A stretch of DNA of 46,318 nt from Epibacterium ulvae (GCF_900102795.1 NZ_FMWG01000019.1:1-46318), one strand, 5' to 3'; shown: positions 35,462 through 42,574, counted from the stretch's first letter. Made by a program: numbers and translations. Notes: generated by a model not told the origin, from the sequence alone.

Positions 35462-35965
35462 TTAAGAATTTGATTGACGCATATGTTCTCCGAAAAATGC
35501 GCAGCCTCGTTTGGCAATGGCGCCGTCATGATCCGCCTGGTCCACATTTTGATTGAGATCCATGATTGAGATCTGACGCAGCTCATTACGATAGGCCCGT
35601 TCTGCGCGCAGCATGGCGGCATTTATCTGGCAAGGCATTTTGAAGTATTTTGCGTTGAGCGGATTTGGCCCGTTCTGGCGGATTTCTTTGCAGCGAAATG
35701 CAGGTTCGGGCCCTTCAATCGCTAAAATGACGTCCAGCACAGATATTTCACTTGGGTGTTTTTGGAGACGATACCCGCCTTTGGGGCCGGGAAGAGTTTC
35801 CACAATCTTTGCACGTGACAGTGCTTGTAGATGTTTCAGCAGATAGGTTTTTGAAACGCCATGAAAGTCAGCAAGCGCAGAGGCGGGGAGGAGCGCACCT
35901 TTGGGCAAGGCTGCCATGAGCGTAACGGAGTGTAATGCTTGTTCGATACCATCGCTAAGCTTCAT
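35462..35965 (-). CDS. Rrf2-family transcriptional regulator
   Basis: 167 residues from MKLSDGIEQALHSVTLMAAL. A winged helix-turn-helix (about 20-75: LPASALADFHGVSKTYLLKH, GPKGGYRLQK) and an Rrf2 C-terminal part with two Cys (FRCKEIR and KMPCQIN) plus one near the end (KRGCAFFG). The spacing does not match the three-Cys cluster motif of IscR/NsrR, so a thiol or other sensor is possible. agaggtg precedes the ATG. A 9-bp-arm palindrome 17 bases upstream is a likely autoregulatory operator. Confidence 0.9.
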   Translation of the reverse strand: MKLSDGIEQALHSVTLMAALPKGALLPASALADFHGVSKTYLLKHLQALSRAKIVETLPGPKGGYRLQKHPSEISVLDVILAIEGPEPAFRCKEIRQNGPNPLNAKYFKMPCQINAAMLRAERAYRNELRQISIMDLNQNVDQADHDGAIAKRGCAFFGEHMRQSNS

Positions 35966-35981
35966 TGTGCACCTCTTGATT

Positions 35982-36002
35982 CGTGGATAAATATTATCCA
36001 CG
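35982..36002 (-). promoter_or_regulatory. Candidate Rrf2 operator
   Basis: Perfect inverted repeat with 9-base arms (cgtggataa/ttatccacg) and a 3-base centre, 17 bases upstream of the Rrf2 ATG. The position would overlap the promoter or ribosome-binding region of the Rrf2-CMD unit, fitting autorepression. Binding by this regulator is inference. Confidence 0.6.
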
Positions 36003-36050
36003 AATTGAATGCAGTCAAGTAATGGTGAAAAATGGCTACTTCAATTAACC

Positions 36051-36170
36051 GGGGACGCTATCTATTCTAGGACCGCCAAGCGGGTGGTAGCGTTCAACGC
36101 GACGTAGAGTAGAACATGTGCCTTTGATGCAGTCGCACTTTTCCAAAGCTGCTAATGCATATACAGAACA
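36051..36170 (-). pseudogene. yidD: yidD relic
   Basis: Between the Rrf2 gene and rnpA, one minus-strand frame reads CSVYALAALEKCDCIKGTCS followed by TLRRVERYHPLGGPRIDSVP. This aligns by eye with the YidD core: Cys-Ser-x-Tyr-Ala-x-x-Ala-Leu-Glu, then Lys-Gly, then Arg-Arg-Val...His-Pro-Leu-Gly-Gly...Asp-x-Val-Pro. The Cys in the usual R-C-H-P is Tyr here. Four codons upstream of the relic is an in-frame stop (TAG), and the normal N-terminal helix is not recognisable. yidD is usually next to rnpA and yidC, so the position fits. Probably a dead gene; a functional copy elsewhere cannot be excluded. Confidence 0.75.
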
Positions 36171-36223
36171 GGCCGCTTGCTAAAATGTAGGAGTAGGTAA
36201 GACCGATCTTTGCGCTGCAAAGG

Positions 36224-36559
36224 TTAAGGTTTTTGGTTGTGGATCTTGCGCAGTGCGTAGATCAGATCGTTCTGGAGAGCGCTGAAAGGGCGTGCTGCCG
36301 TGTGCTCTGCACGTCCGATCAAAACATAGTCCCAGCCCTCACGGCCATGCGCAGGCAGAACCAGGCGTGCAATTTCGCGCAGGCGGCGTTTGGCACGGTT
36401 GCGTGCTACGGCATTGCCGACTTTCTTTGAACAGGTGAACCCGACGCGGAGCGCGGCCGTATCGTTGCGATAGCGGCCTTGAACCATCATACCCTTGCTA
36501 CCTTGCCGTTTCGCACGGGCGGCAAGCAGGAAATCACGGCGTTTTGCGATGACATTCAT
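36224..36559 (-). CDS. rnpA: Ribonuclease P protein component
   Basis: 111 residues. The RNR motif VGNAVARNRAKRRLREIARL binds the RNase P RNA, and TCSKKVGN precedes it. It supports 5' maturation of tRNAs. Start MNVIAKRRDFLLAARAKRQG is family-like; no good Shine-Dalgarno is seen, and a terminator-like hairpin lies 34 bases upstream, so expression may be low. It is downstream of rpmH as usual. Confidence 0.95.
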   Translation of the reverse strand: MNVIAKRRDFLLAARAKRQGSKGMMVQGRYRNDTAALRVGFTCSKKVGNAVARNRAKRRLREIARLVLPAHGREGWDYVLIGRAEHTAARPFSALQNDLIYALRKIHNQKP

Positions 36560-36592
36560 ACTGAAAAGTCTCGTGATTGACCGGATTAAATA

Positions 36593-36654
36593 GAAAAACC
36601 GCCGAAGGCGTATATCCCAAGATACTTTGTATCAAAAAGGGAGCCTTCGGCGGT
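36593..36654 (-). terminator. Terminator-like hairpin between rpmH and rnpA
   Basis: On the minus strand, stem accgccgaaggc/gccttcggcggt (12 bp, loop of 33 bases containing gatac/gtatc) is followed by tttttc. It looks like a real rho-independent terminator placed between two genes normally co-transcribed, so it probably attenuates rnpA relative to the abundant rpmH transcript. Confidence 0.72.
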
Positions 36655-36701
36655 CAAAAATCTCAACAAACTACAGATTTACTGTAGCGTAGTCACCTGA
36701 A

Positions 36702-36836
36702 TTAAGCGCTGAGCGACTTACGGCCACGTGCACGACGTGCGTTCAGGATTTTGCGGCCTGCCTTGGTGGCCATGCGCGCACGGAAGCCGTGGCGGCGTTT
36801 GCGAACCAGGTTCGAAGGCTGATAGGTGCGTTTCAT
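36702..36836 (-). CDS. rpmH: 50S ribosomal protein L34
   Basis: 44 residues, the canonical length. [20 protein letters not shown] then [20 protein letters not shown] and the end SLSA are nearly invariant in bacteria. ggagaccggagcg precedes the ATG. It heads the rpmH-rnpA-yidC neighbourhood. Confidence 0.98.
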
Positions 36837-36906
36837 CGCTCCGGTCTCCAACTGTTTGTGCGGGGGATGCGGAATCACATCGCCTGCGGGCTATCTTGAA
36901 GACTGG

Positions 36907-36935
36907 TCTTTAGAAGGCGCGCGGGCACAAGTCAA
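36907..36935 (-). promoter_or_regulatory. Promoter of rpmH
   Basis: On the minus strand TTGACT, exactly 17 bases, TAAAGA lies about 70 bases upstream of the rpmH ATG. It is one of the better sigma-70-like matches in the window. Confidence 0.65.
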
Positions 36936-37168
36936 ACCCTGCAGACCAGTTTTCCGGTAAAACTGCAATATTTTCGCCAAAAAGACGTTGCCTGTCTGTG
37001 CTCGACGGTTGGATTGAAACAAACGATAGGATTTCTTGCAGAAATACTCACGAAAGCGCGTTTGTTGATCAACCCGCTGTGAAATTGCATCAGAATGACT
37101 CCCGAACGCCCCATTTAGCTCTTAGCAACATCAGACCCCTATCAATATCCGCAACGCTGAGACATCTT
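36936..37168. other. Divergent gap between rpmH promoter and VTT-protein gene
   Basis: No gene is recognised here. It must also carry the promoter of the plus-strand VTT-flavoprotein-kinase genes, but no clear -35/-10 pair stands out. A plus-strand frame from 36998 is in phase with the next gene but lacks similarity. Confidence 0.4.
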
Positions 37169-37927
37169 ATGAGTGATATGACAGAGACTCCAAACAAAGC
37201 CGTTAAGGCAGGCTATGCCCGCCACCTTCCACTAATAGCTGTCGCGGCGGTGGCCGTTGTAGGTGCCGTAACATTGAAAGACTATCTGTCTTTCGAGACA
37301 TTACGTGAAAATCGCGAGGCGTTGTTGGCTTTCCGGGACGCAAATTTTGCGACGGTGGGGGCGATTTTTGTACTGATTTACGTCGCTATCGTCGCTTTTT
37401 CCCTACCAGGTGCTGCTGTGGCTTCCCTAACGGGGGGATTTCTCTTTGGCTTGCTTGGCGGGACTGTTTTAAACGTTATGTCTGCGACTATGGGCGCCAC
37501 GGCTATCTTTCTCGCGGCACGCTGGGGATTAGGGAATTTCTTAAATTCAAAAATCGAGAATGCTGGCGGCCGTGTGCAGATGTTAAAGAACGCATTGCGC
37601 CAAAATGAAATTGAGGTGCTGTTGCTTTTACGCCTTGTGCCAGCCGTTCCATTTTTCGTCGCGAATTTGTTACCTGCGCTGGTCGGTGTGAAATTGCGCA
37701 ATTACCTGTGGACGACTGCAATTGGTATTGTTCCGGGTGCTATTGTGTTTACTTGGATTGGAGTCGGATTGGGAGAAGTCTTTGATCGTGGCGATGATCC
37801 AGATCTGAGCCTGCTGTGGGAACCTCATGTAATTGGTCCGATCCTTGGCCTTTGTGTTTTAGCGGCTATGCCTATTCTTGTGAAAACCCTGCGTCCTGCG
37901 AGCAAGCAGACATCAGACGAGGAATAA
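37169..37927 (+). CDS. VTT/DedA-like (TVP38/TMEM64) membrane protein
   Basis: 252 residues with about six hydrophobic segments. GAAVASLTGGFLFGLLGGTV, FLAARWGLGNFLNS and the R-L-V-P motif LLLLRLVPAVPFFVANLLPA followed by LVGV are hallmarks of the VTT (SNARE-associated) family. Family members move lipids or have unknown envelope roles. The ATG giving MSDMTETPNKAVKAGYARHL is chosen; the earlier open frame has no similarity. The next gene, a mercuric-reductase-like flavoprotein, starts 5 bases after. These two families often occur together or fused, suggesting a shared pathway. Confidence 0.85.
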   Translation: MSDMTETPNKAVKAGYARHLPLIAVAAVAVVGAVTLKDYLSFETLRENREALLAFRDANFATVGAIFVLIYVAIVAFSLPGAAVASLTGGFLFGLLGGTVLNVMSATMGATAIFLAARWGLGNFLNSKIENAGGRVQMLKNALRQNEIEVLLLLRLVPAVPFFVANLLPALVGVKLRNYLWTTAIGIVPGAIVFTWIGVGLGEVFDRGDDPDLSLLWEPHVIGPILGLCVLAAMPILVKTLRPASKQTSDEE

Positions 37928-37932
37928 AACCC

Positions 37933-39351
37933 ATGGAAAATCTGAAATGTGATCTGCTGGTCATTGGAGCCGGTTCAGGAGGCCTGTCTGTTGCAGCTGG
38001 GGCGTCACAGATGGGCGCAGACGTCATTCTCCTGGAAGGACATAGAATGGGAGGAGATTGTCTGAATTTCGGTTGTGTTCCCTCCAAAGCCTTATTGGCA
38101 AGTGCCAAAGTGGCCTATGGTCAGGCTCATGCTTCGGCATTTGGTATTGCAGACCAGGTCCCACAGATTGATTACGCTGCCGCGAAAGATCATGTAAAAG
38201 ATATTATCGCAACGATTGAACCCATGGACAGCCAAGAGCGCTTTGAAGGGTTCGGTGTGCGTGTGATCCGCGAATACGGTGAATTCTTGTCTGCTACAGA
38301 GGTGCAAGCCGGTGCTTATAAGATTACGGCGCGCCGGATCGTGATTTCTACGGGTTCCTCGCCATTTGTGCCGCCAATCCCAGGCTTGGATAGTGTGCCC
38401 TATGAAACCAACGAGACACTGTTTGAGCTGCGTGAGCAGCCAAAACACTTGTTGATTATCGGGGGTGGTCCTATCGGCTTGGAAATGGCGCAAGCTCATA
38501 TCCGTCTTGGCTGTGCAGTGACCGTGATTGAAGGGGCGCGGGCGCTGGGCAAAGATGACCCCGAGGCCGCCGCACTGGTCCTTGAGAGCTTGCGCAACGA
38601 AGGGGTAGAGATTGTAGAGGGCGCGCAGGCTGCGGAAATCCGAGGAGACGCTGGTGCGATTGAAGTTCAAACCGCAGATGGTCGTGTCTTTAAGGGGAGC
38701 CATCTGCTTATGGCGGTGGGTCGTAAGCCAAATATCGATCGGCTAAACCTTGATGCTGCGGGGATTGAGACCACGCGCGCAGGAATCAAGGTTGATGATG
38801 GTTTGATCACGACCAACCGTAAGGTTTATGCGATTGGCGACGTCGCGGGCGGGCTGCAGTTCACCCATGTCGCTGGGTATCATGCTGGCGTTATCATTAA
38901 GTCTGCGCTTTTTGGTTTGCCGTCAAAGGCAAAGACCAATCATATCCCATGGGCGACCTATACCGACCCGGAACTTGCGCAGGTTGGCCTGACCGAAGCT
39001 CAGGCGCGGGAAAAATTTGGTGCGCGACTAGAGGTCGCACGCTTTGATATGCACCATAATGATCGTGCCGTTGCTGAGCGTAAAACAAACGGCTTTATCA
39101 AGTTGATGGTGTTCAAAGGCCGTCCAGTTGGGGCGACAATTGCAGGCCCGCAGGCGGGGGAATTGATCTCATTGTGGTCACTTGTGCTGGCAAACAATTT
39201 GAAAATGGGGCAGGTTGCCGCAATGGTCGCGCCATATCCGTCAGTTGGTGAGTTGAACAAACGGGTGGCAGGAGCTTATTTTACCCCGCGGCTTTTTGAA
39301 AGCGCGACAGTCAAACGTATGGTTGGATTTGTGCAACGCTGGTTGCCCTGA
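37933..39351 (+). CDS. Mercuric-reductase-like pyridine nucleotide-disulfide oxidoreductase
   Basis: 472 residues. FAD motif IGAGSGG (11-17), redox-active disulfide GGDCLNFGCVPSK (Cys43, Cys48), NAD(P) motif IIGGGPIGLEMA, and C-terminal dimerisation domain with TYTDPELAQVGLTE. The Cys-Cys pair of true MerA C-terminus is absent (it ends FVQRWLP) and so is the N-terminal heavy-metal domain, so mercury reduction is unlikely. The partner may be a dithiol substrate linked to the VTT protein upstream. Confidence 0.88.
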   Translation: MENLKCDLLVIGAGSGGLSVAAGASQMGADVILLEGHRMGGDCLNFGCVPSKALLASAKVAYGQAHASAFGIADQVPQIDYAAAKDHVKDIIATIEPMDSQERFEGFGVRVIREYGEFLSATEVQAGAYKITARRIVISTGSSPFVPPIPGLDSVPYETNETLFELREQPKHLLIIGGGPIGLEMAQAHIRLGCAVTVIEGARALGKDDPEAAALVLESLRNEGVEIVEGAQAAEIRGDAGAIEVQTADGRVFKGSHLLMAVGRKPNIDRLNLDAAGIETTRAGIKVDDGLITTNRKVYAIGDVAGGLQFTHVAGYHAGVIIKSALFGLPSKAKTNHIPWATYTDPELAQVGLTEAQAREKFGARLEVARFDMHHNDRAVAERKTNGFIKLMVFKGRPVGATIAGPQAGELISLWSLVLANNLKMGQVAAMVAPYPSVGELNKRVAGAYFTPRLFESATVKRMVGFVQRWLP

Positions 39352-39393
39352 CCTGAAAGAGGCGGTGGAGCGGTGCAATACGAAGGGAGCAGA

Positions 39394-40797
39394 ATGCTCA
39401 ATACGCTTTCTGGACGATTTCTGATTTTGACCACCATCTTTGTGATGTTGGCTGAGATCCTGATTTTCGTACCTTCTATTGCTCGTTTCCGTGAACAGTA
39501 TCTGCAGGACCGGTTGGAGCGGGCACAAATTGCATCATTGGCATTGCTTGCCGATGATATGCTTGAAACCGAATTGGAAGCAGAACTGTTGCAAAACGCA
39601 GGCGTTTTCAATGTGGTTCTGCGCCGGGATGAAGTGCGCCAACTGATGCTGGCGTCTCCTATTCCCGATCCGATCGCGAAAACGTTCGACCTGCGTGATG
39701 CCAGCGCAATGGTGTTGATCCGCGATGCGATGATGCGGTTGCTGGAAACAAATGACGACATCATTCGCGTGATTGGTGAACCGGTTCGGGATGCAGGACT
39801 GTTGATCGAGATCACAATCGAAGCAGCGCCACTGCGCGCGGCGATGCTGGACTATGGATTGCGTATTCTGGTGCTGTCTGCAGTAATCTCAGTGTTTACG
39901 GCAATTCTTCTGTTTGCAGCGGTCCGAATGCTACTGGTCCGTCCAATCAAGGGGGTGGTTGGCTACATGCAGCGCTATGCAGCCGCTCCAGAAGATGCAC
40001 GGGGTATTATCAAACCAAGTGCAACAGTCATCGAGCTGAGAGAGGCAGAAGATGCATTGCAAAAGCTGCAGATGGAACTGACCCACGCTTTAAAGCAACG
40101 TGAAAGATTGGCGCAGCTTGGCGGGGCGGTTGCGAAGGTGAGCCATGATTTACGCAATATTCTAACGTCTGCACAGCTGTTCACGGATCGTATCGAGATG
40201 AGCGAAGATCCTCTTGTTCGACGTCTCGCACCTAAGCTGGTGAATTCTATTACACGAGCGGTTTCATTGTGTGAAGGGACCTTGGCCTTCGGGCGCGCGG
40301 AAGAACCCGCGCCAGCCCTTATTGAGGTGCCTTTGTGCCAGATCATGGAAGATGTCGTTGATAGTGAGCAATTGGCAGCGGGGGATGATCCGGTTCAGAT
40401 TCTAAGCGAGGTGCCAGCCGGGCTAGAAGTTCGGGCGGATCCTGAACAGCTCTATCGGGTTGTGATGAACCTGGTACGTAATGCACGGCAAGCAATTGCG
40501 GCAACTGGCAAAGAGGGGCACGTTCTGATCCGTGCCGGGGAGCAGCCGACCTCTTGGTGGATAGAGGTGTGCGACACTGGACCAGGCCTACCGCCCAAAA
40601 CCCAGGAAAATTTGTTTACACCCTTTCAAGGCAGTAACCGTAAAGGGGGATCTGGTCTTGGCCTTGCGATTGCCGCTGAGTTAATAAAGGGGCACGGGGG
40701 TGAAGTGCGCCTGAAGCGCACAGGAGCGGATGGGACGGCGTTTGAAGTTTCGTTGCCCAAAGGAGATCAGATTGTTGATACGCAAAAGAATTCTTGA
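39394..40797 (+). CDS. Sensor histidine kinase, orphan
   Basis: 467 residues. Helices at about 7-29 and 156-178 flank a periplasmic sensor region of some 125 residues without a recognised fold. A HAMP-like linker is followed by the H-box KVSHDLRNILTS (His251), N-box MNLVRNARQAI and G boxes DTGPGLPP and GGSGLGLAIAAEL. The start at 39394 is favoured by aagggag 6 bases upstream; a GTG at 39373 is possible. No response regulator gene is adjacent, so the partner is elsewhere. It follows the flavoprotein gene by 42 bases. Confidence 0.88.
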   Translation: MLNTLSGRFLILTTIFVMLAEILIFVPSIARFREQYLQDRLERAQIASLALLADDMLETELEAELLQNAGVFNVVLRRDEVRQLMLASPIPDPIAKTFDLRDASAMVLIRDAMMRLLETNDDIIRVIGEPVRDAGLLIEITIEAAPLRAAMLDYGLRILVLSAVISVFTAILLFAAVRMLLVRPIKGVVGYMQRYAAAPEDARGIIKPSATVIELREAEDALQKLQMELTHALKQRERLAQLGGAVAKVSHDLRNILTSAQLFTDRIEMSEDPLVRRLAPKLVNSITRAVSLCEGTLAFGRAEEPAPALIEVPLCQIMEDVVDSEQLAAGDDPVQILSEVPAGLEVRADPEQLYRVVMNLVRNARQAIAATGKEGHVLIRAGEQPTSWWIEVCDTGPGLPPKTQENLFTPFQGSNRKGGSGLGLAIAAELIKGHGGEVRLKRTGADGTAFEVSLPKGDQIVDTQKNS

Positions 40798-40890
40798 AGC
40801 TTAAACAGTAGCTTCATGGTTTTCGCCCTTTGTACGTATGGGTGTTTTCAAAAAAGAGGCGAGACGCAGGAATTAATTGTAAATAGGGGG

Positions 40891-40919
40891 TTGCGTCTTT
40901 GTGAAACAAGGCTTACACC
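40891..40919 (+). promoter_or_regulatory. Candidate promoter of tRNA-Arg
   Basis: TTGCGT, 17 bases, TACACC ends 13 bases before the first tRNA. Position and spacing fit, though the -10 is poor. Confidence 0.35.
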
Positions 40920-40932
40920 CCGGCTCCACAGT

Positions 40933-41009
40933 GGACCGATAGCTCAGCTGGATAGAGTACTTGACTACGAATCAAGGGGTCGGGGGTTCGAATCCTCCTC
41001 GGTCCGCCA
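40933..41009 (+). tRNA. tRNA-Arg(ACG), copy 1
   Basis: 77 bases. The 7-bp acceptor pairs (ggaccga/tcggtcc), the anticodon stem-loop is cttga-ctacgaa-tcaag (anticodon ACG, to be edited to ICG), the T-arm is gggggttcgaatcctcc-like, and CCA is encoded. It is identical to the copy at 41094. Confidence 0.97.
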
Positions 41010-41041
41010 CTACCCTTAATCGCCTTCAGCAAGTGATTAAA

Positions 41042-41068
41042 TTGACGAGATTGGGACGTCAAATATAT
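41042..41068 (+). promoter_or_regulatory. Candidate promoter for the second tRNA-Arg
   Basis: TTGACG, 16 bases, TATATG. The same bases hold an inverted repeat ttgacg/cgtcaa (41042-41062). It lies about 25 bases upstream of the second tRNA, suggesting separate transcription. Confidence 0.4.
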
Positions 41069-41093
41069 GCAGTGATATATCATTGTAAGAAAT

Positions 41094-41170
41094 GGACCGA
41101 TAGCTCAGCTGGATAGAGTACTTGACTACGAATCAAGGGGTCGGGGGTTCGAATCCTCCTCGGTCCGCCA
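41094..41170 (+). tRNA. tRNA-Arg(ACG), copy 2
   Basis: 77 bases, identical to the first copy, 84 bases downstream of it. The spacers and flanks differ. It lies at the border between core genes and the accessory segment to the right. Confidence 0.97.
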
Positions 41171-41294
41171 TTTCACCATTGTTGAATGTCAGACAACTTT
41201 GACCTTTGCGTCATAAACTGACCCAATTTCCTTATTTCATGCTCCTGCAAGCGGTTTCGTTTGATCTGACTTCCTTTTGTGGAAAATCAGGGCT

Positions 41295-41337
41295 GATTAG
41301 CAGGTTCAGTCGGCGAAGCCGCCTGTTCCTGCTGATC
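41295..41337. repeat. 43-base near-perfect hairpin
   Basis: Arms gattagcagg-tt-cagtcggc and gccgcctg-tt-cctgctgatc pair across a 3-base gaa loop, with 10 + 8 bp stems around a symmetric tt/tt bulge and only two non-Watson-Crick positions. No T run follows. It could be a terminator on either strand, a recombination substrate or a mobile hairpin element. Confidence 0.7.
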
Positions 41338-41366
41338 TGCCATGTGGCGAACGCGGGAGGGGGCGA

Positions 41367-41427
41367 GGCAATGCTATTCGACAGGGTTGGCGCAGCCGAG
41401 GACACGGCCCTGTCTAATAGCATTGCC
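41367..41427. repeat. 61-base hairpin with 20-bp arms
   Basis: Left arm 41367-41386 and right arm 41408-41427 match 19 of 20 bases as inverted repeats around a 21-base loop. No gene overlaps. Function unknown; it lies 30 bases after the 43-base hairpin. Confidence 0.75.
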
Positions 41428-41513
41428 CGAGGGGGGGACCGCGCCCTCGCCTTGACGGCCAGCGGGATTTGGACAAGCCAAACACCTCTGGCTCTTAAAA
41501 CAAAAGCGGCGGG

Positions 41514-41572
41514 ACCACCGGCCCCGCCTCAATTCATGTCGCAATGCAGAAAATGTCAGCTAAGAGCCCAAA
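41514..41572. repeat. Left 59-bp inverted repeat of the cassette
   Basis: The reverse complement of this segment recurs at 45850-45908 with a single difference (41530 versus 45892). Both copies include an accaccggccccgcct block and the segment caatgcagaaaatgtcagct. The two bound the five-gene cassette. Neither encodes a plausible protein, although both contain the same short MSQCRKCQLRAQ frame. Confidence 0.85.
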
Positions 41573-41615
41573 CTAGCCGATGCTGCGGAATTGATCAGTG
41601 GCCGCTTTCCGACGT

Positions 41616-42041
41616 TCATTCTGATCTTGACCAATTTCGAACAGCTCGAACCGCTTGGAATGCGATAAAACCCGCCGGACCAAACAGAAAGATAACTGGC
41701 AAACAGGGTAGGACTAGCATGAAGTTTATGCCTTCTGACCTCGCTTTTCGACAAACCCAAGCGCCAATGAAGAGATCGAAGGCCAAGAAGTGGACCCATC
41801 CGGTCAATGCAGCCTGTTCATAGGAAAAGAGAACAATCACCTCTGCCAGAGTTCCAAAGCCTCCGCCGCTCGCGGAGGCAGGTATAATTAAGAGCAGCAA
41901 ATAGCCCAGTGAGAGAATAGCCGGTAACAACACCCCGGCGATCCTGTCAGACCAAATCGGCGTCAGGGGTGAGATCAGGAGCATCAGCCATCCAATCATG
42001 GCAATAACTCCGGCGAGCGAGAACATATTTTCAAAGAACAT
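41616..42041 (-). CDS. ABA4-like (DUF4281) membrane protein
   Basis: 141 residues with four hydrophobic segments. The family block WVHFLAFDLFIGAWVCRKAR followed by LPCLPVIFLFGPAGF is clear. Plant ABA4 is needed for neoxanthin synthesis; bacterial members are uncharacterised. The ATG giving MFFENMFSLAGVIAMIGWLM is chosen because the longer open frame crosses the MarR gene. It is divergent from the MarR gene with an 86-base gap and so probably regulated by it. Confidence 0.75.
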   Translation of the reverse strand: MFFENMFSLAGVIAMIGWLMLLISPLTPIWSDRIAGVLLPAILSLGYLLLLIIPASASGGGFGTLAEVIVLFSYEQAALTGWVHFLAFDLFIGAWVCRKARSEGINFMLVLPCLPVIFLFGPAGFIAFQAVRAVRNWSRSE

Positions 42042-42091
42042 TTTGGGACCACATTGCGTTGATGAGGTTGAATCACACTTCGTGCAAAGTA

Positions 42092-42105
42092 CTTGCATAT
42101 GAAAG
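42092..42105. promoter_or_regulatory. Candidate MarR operator
   Basis: The near-palindrome CTTGCATATGAAAG (one mismatched pair around a CATATG core) lies in the divergent gap between the MarR and ABA4-like genes. The overlapping tgcaa-agtac-ttgca inverted repeat is 42083-42097. MarR proteins commonly bind such 14-20-bp palindromes. Assigned by position and symmetry only. Confidence 0.45.
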
Positions 42106-42127
42106 CGATTCGCAATAGACAGTTTGC

Positions 42128-42574
42128 ATGACTGATTTATGTACCACAAATGCGCTTCGCTTGATCCAAGTGGCAGAAGACTTCCGAGCTGGCTTATCCG
42201 GTGAGTTTTCGGCCGTTCATGGCATATCTGTGAATGAATTTTTGTTGTTGCTCCACCTTGAACGGGCAACGGCAAACCGGCTGTCACGAGTCGATTTGGC
42301 AAAGCGGATGCATGTCAGCGCGTCTACGATCACGCGCATGGCCGCCCCGATGGAGAAAATTGGCCTTGTAGGCCGGGAGGTCGACGACCGAGATGCGAGG
42401 CTTGTCTTCGTTGTTGCGACGTCGATGGGGAGAGAGAAGCTGTCTCAGAGCCTTGCGACGTTCTCCAAACGTGCAAGTTATCTTTTCAGCGATAGATGGG
42501 AAGATGAAGAGTTGGAGAAATTCTCTGAGATGTTGCGCTGTATGATCGGCGGCACTGGTGATACGTTGGCTTAG
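42128..42574 (+). CDS. MarR-family transcriptional regulator
   Basis: 148 residues. The winged helix-turn-helix is HGISVNEFLLLLHLERATAN, LAKRMHVSASTITRMAAPME and the wing segment GREVDDRDARLVFVVAT. The C-terminal helices dimerise. Such proteins usually repress a divergent gene and respond to a small ligand; here the divergent gene is the ABA4-like one. The ligand is unknown. Confidence 0.88.
   Translation: MTDLCTTNALRLIQVAEDFRAGLSGEFSAVHGISVNEFLLLLHLERATANRLSRVDLAKRMHVSASTITRMAAPMEKIGLVGREVDDRDARLVFVVATSMGREKLSQSLATFSKRASYLFSDRWEDEELEKFSEMLRCMIGGTGDTLA

Larger units (their letters stand above)
41171..41615. other. Non-coding boundary with long hairpins
   Basis: No protein gene is credible here. 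It contains two long hairpins (listed separately), a GC-rich stretch and the left 59-bp inverted repeat. A plus-strand frame at 41206-41823 runs through the hairpins and the antisense of the ABA4-like gene and is not real. Confidence 0.55.

Noticed and set aside
37933-39351. True mercuric reductase (merA)
   Set aside because: The N-terminal heavy-metal domain and the C-terminal vicinal cysteines are missing, and no other mer genes are nearby.
41514-41572. Short frame MSQCRKCQLRAQ shared by both inverted repeats
   Set aside because: It appears in both copies only because the DNA is repeated; it continues into unrelated sequence in each and lacks a ribosome binding site.
41206-41823. A 205-codon plus-strand frame after the tRNA genes
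   Set aside because: It runs through both long hairpins, the left inverted repeat and the antisense of the ABA4-like gene, with no family-like sequence.
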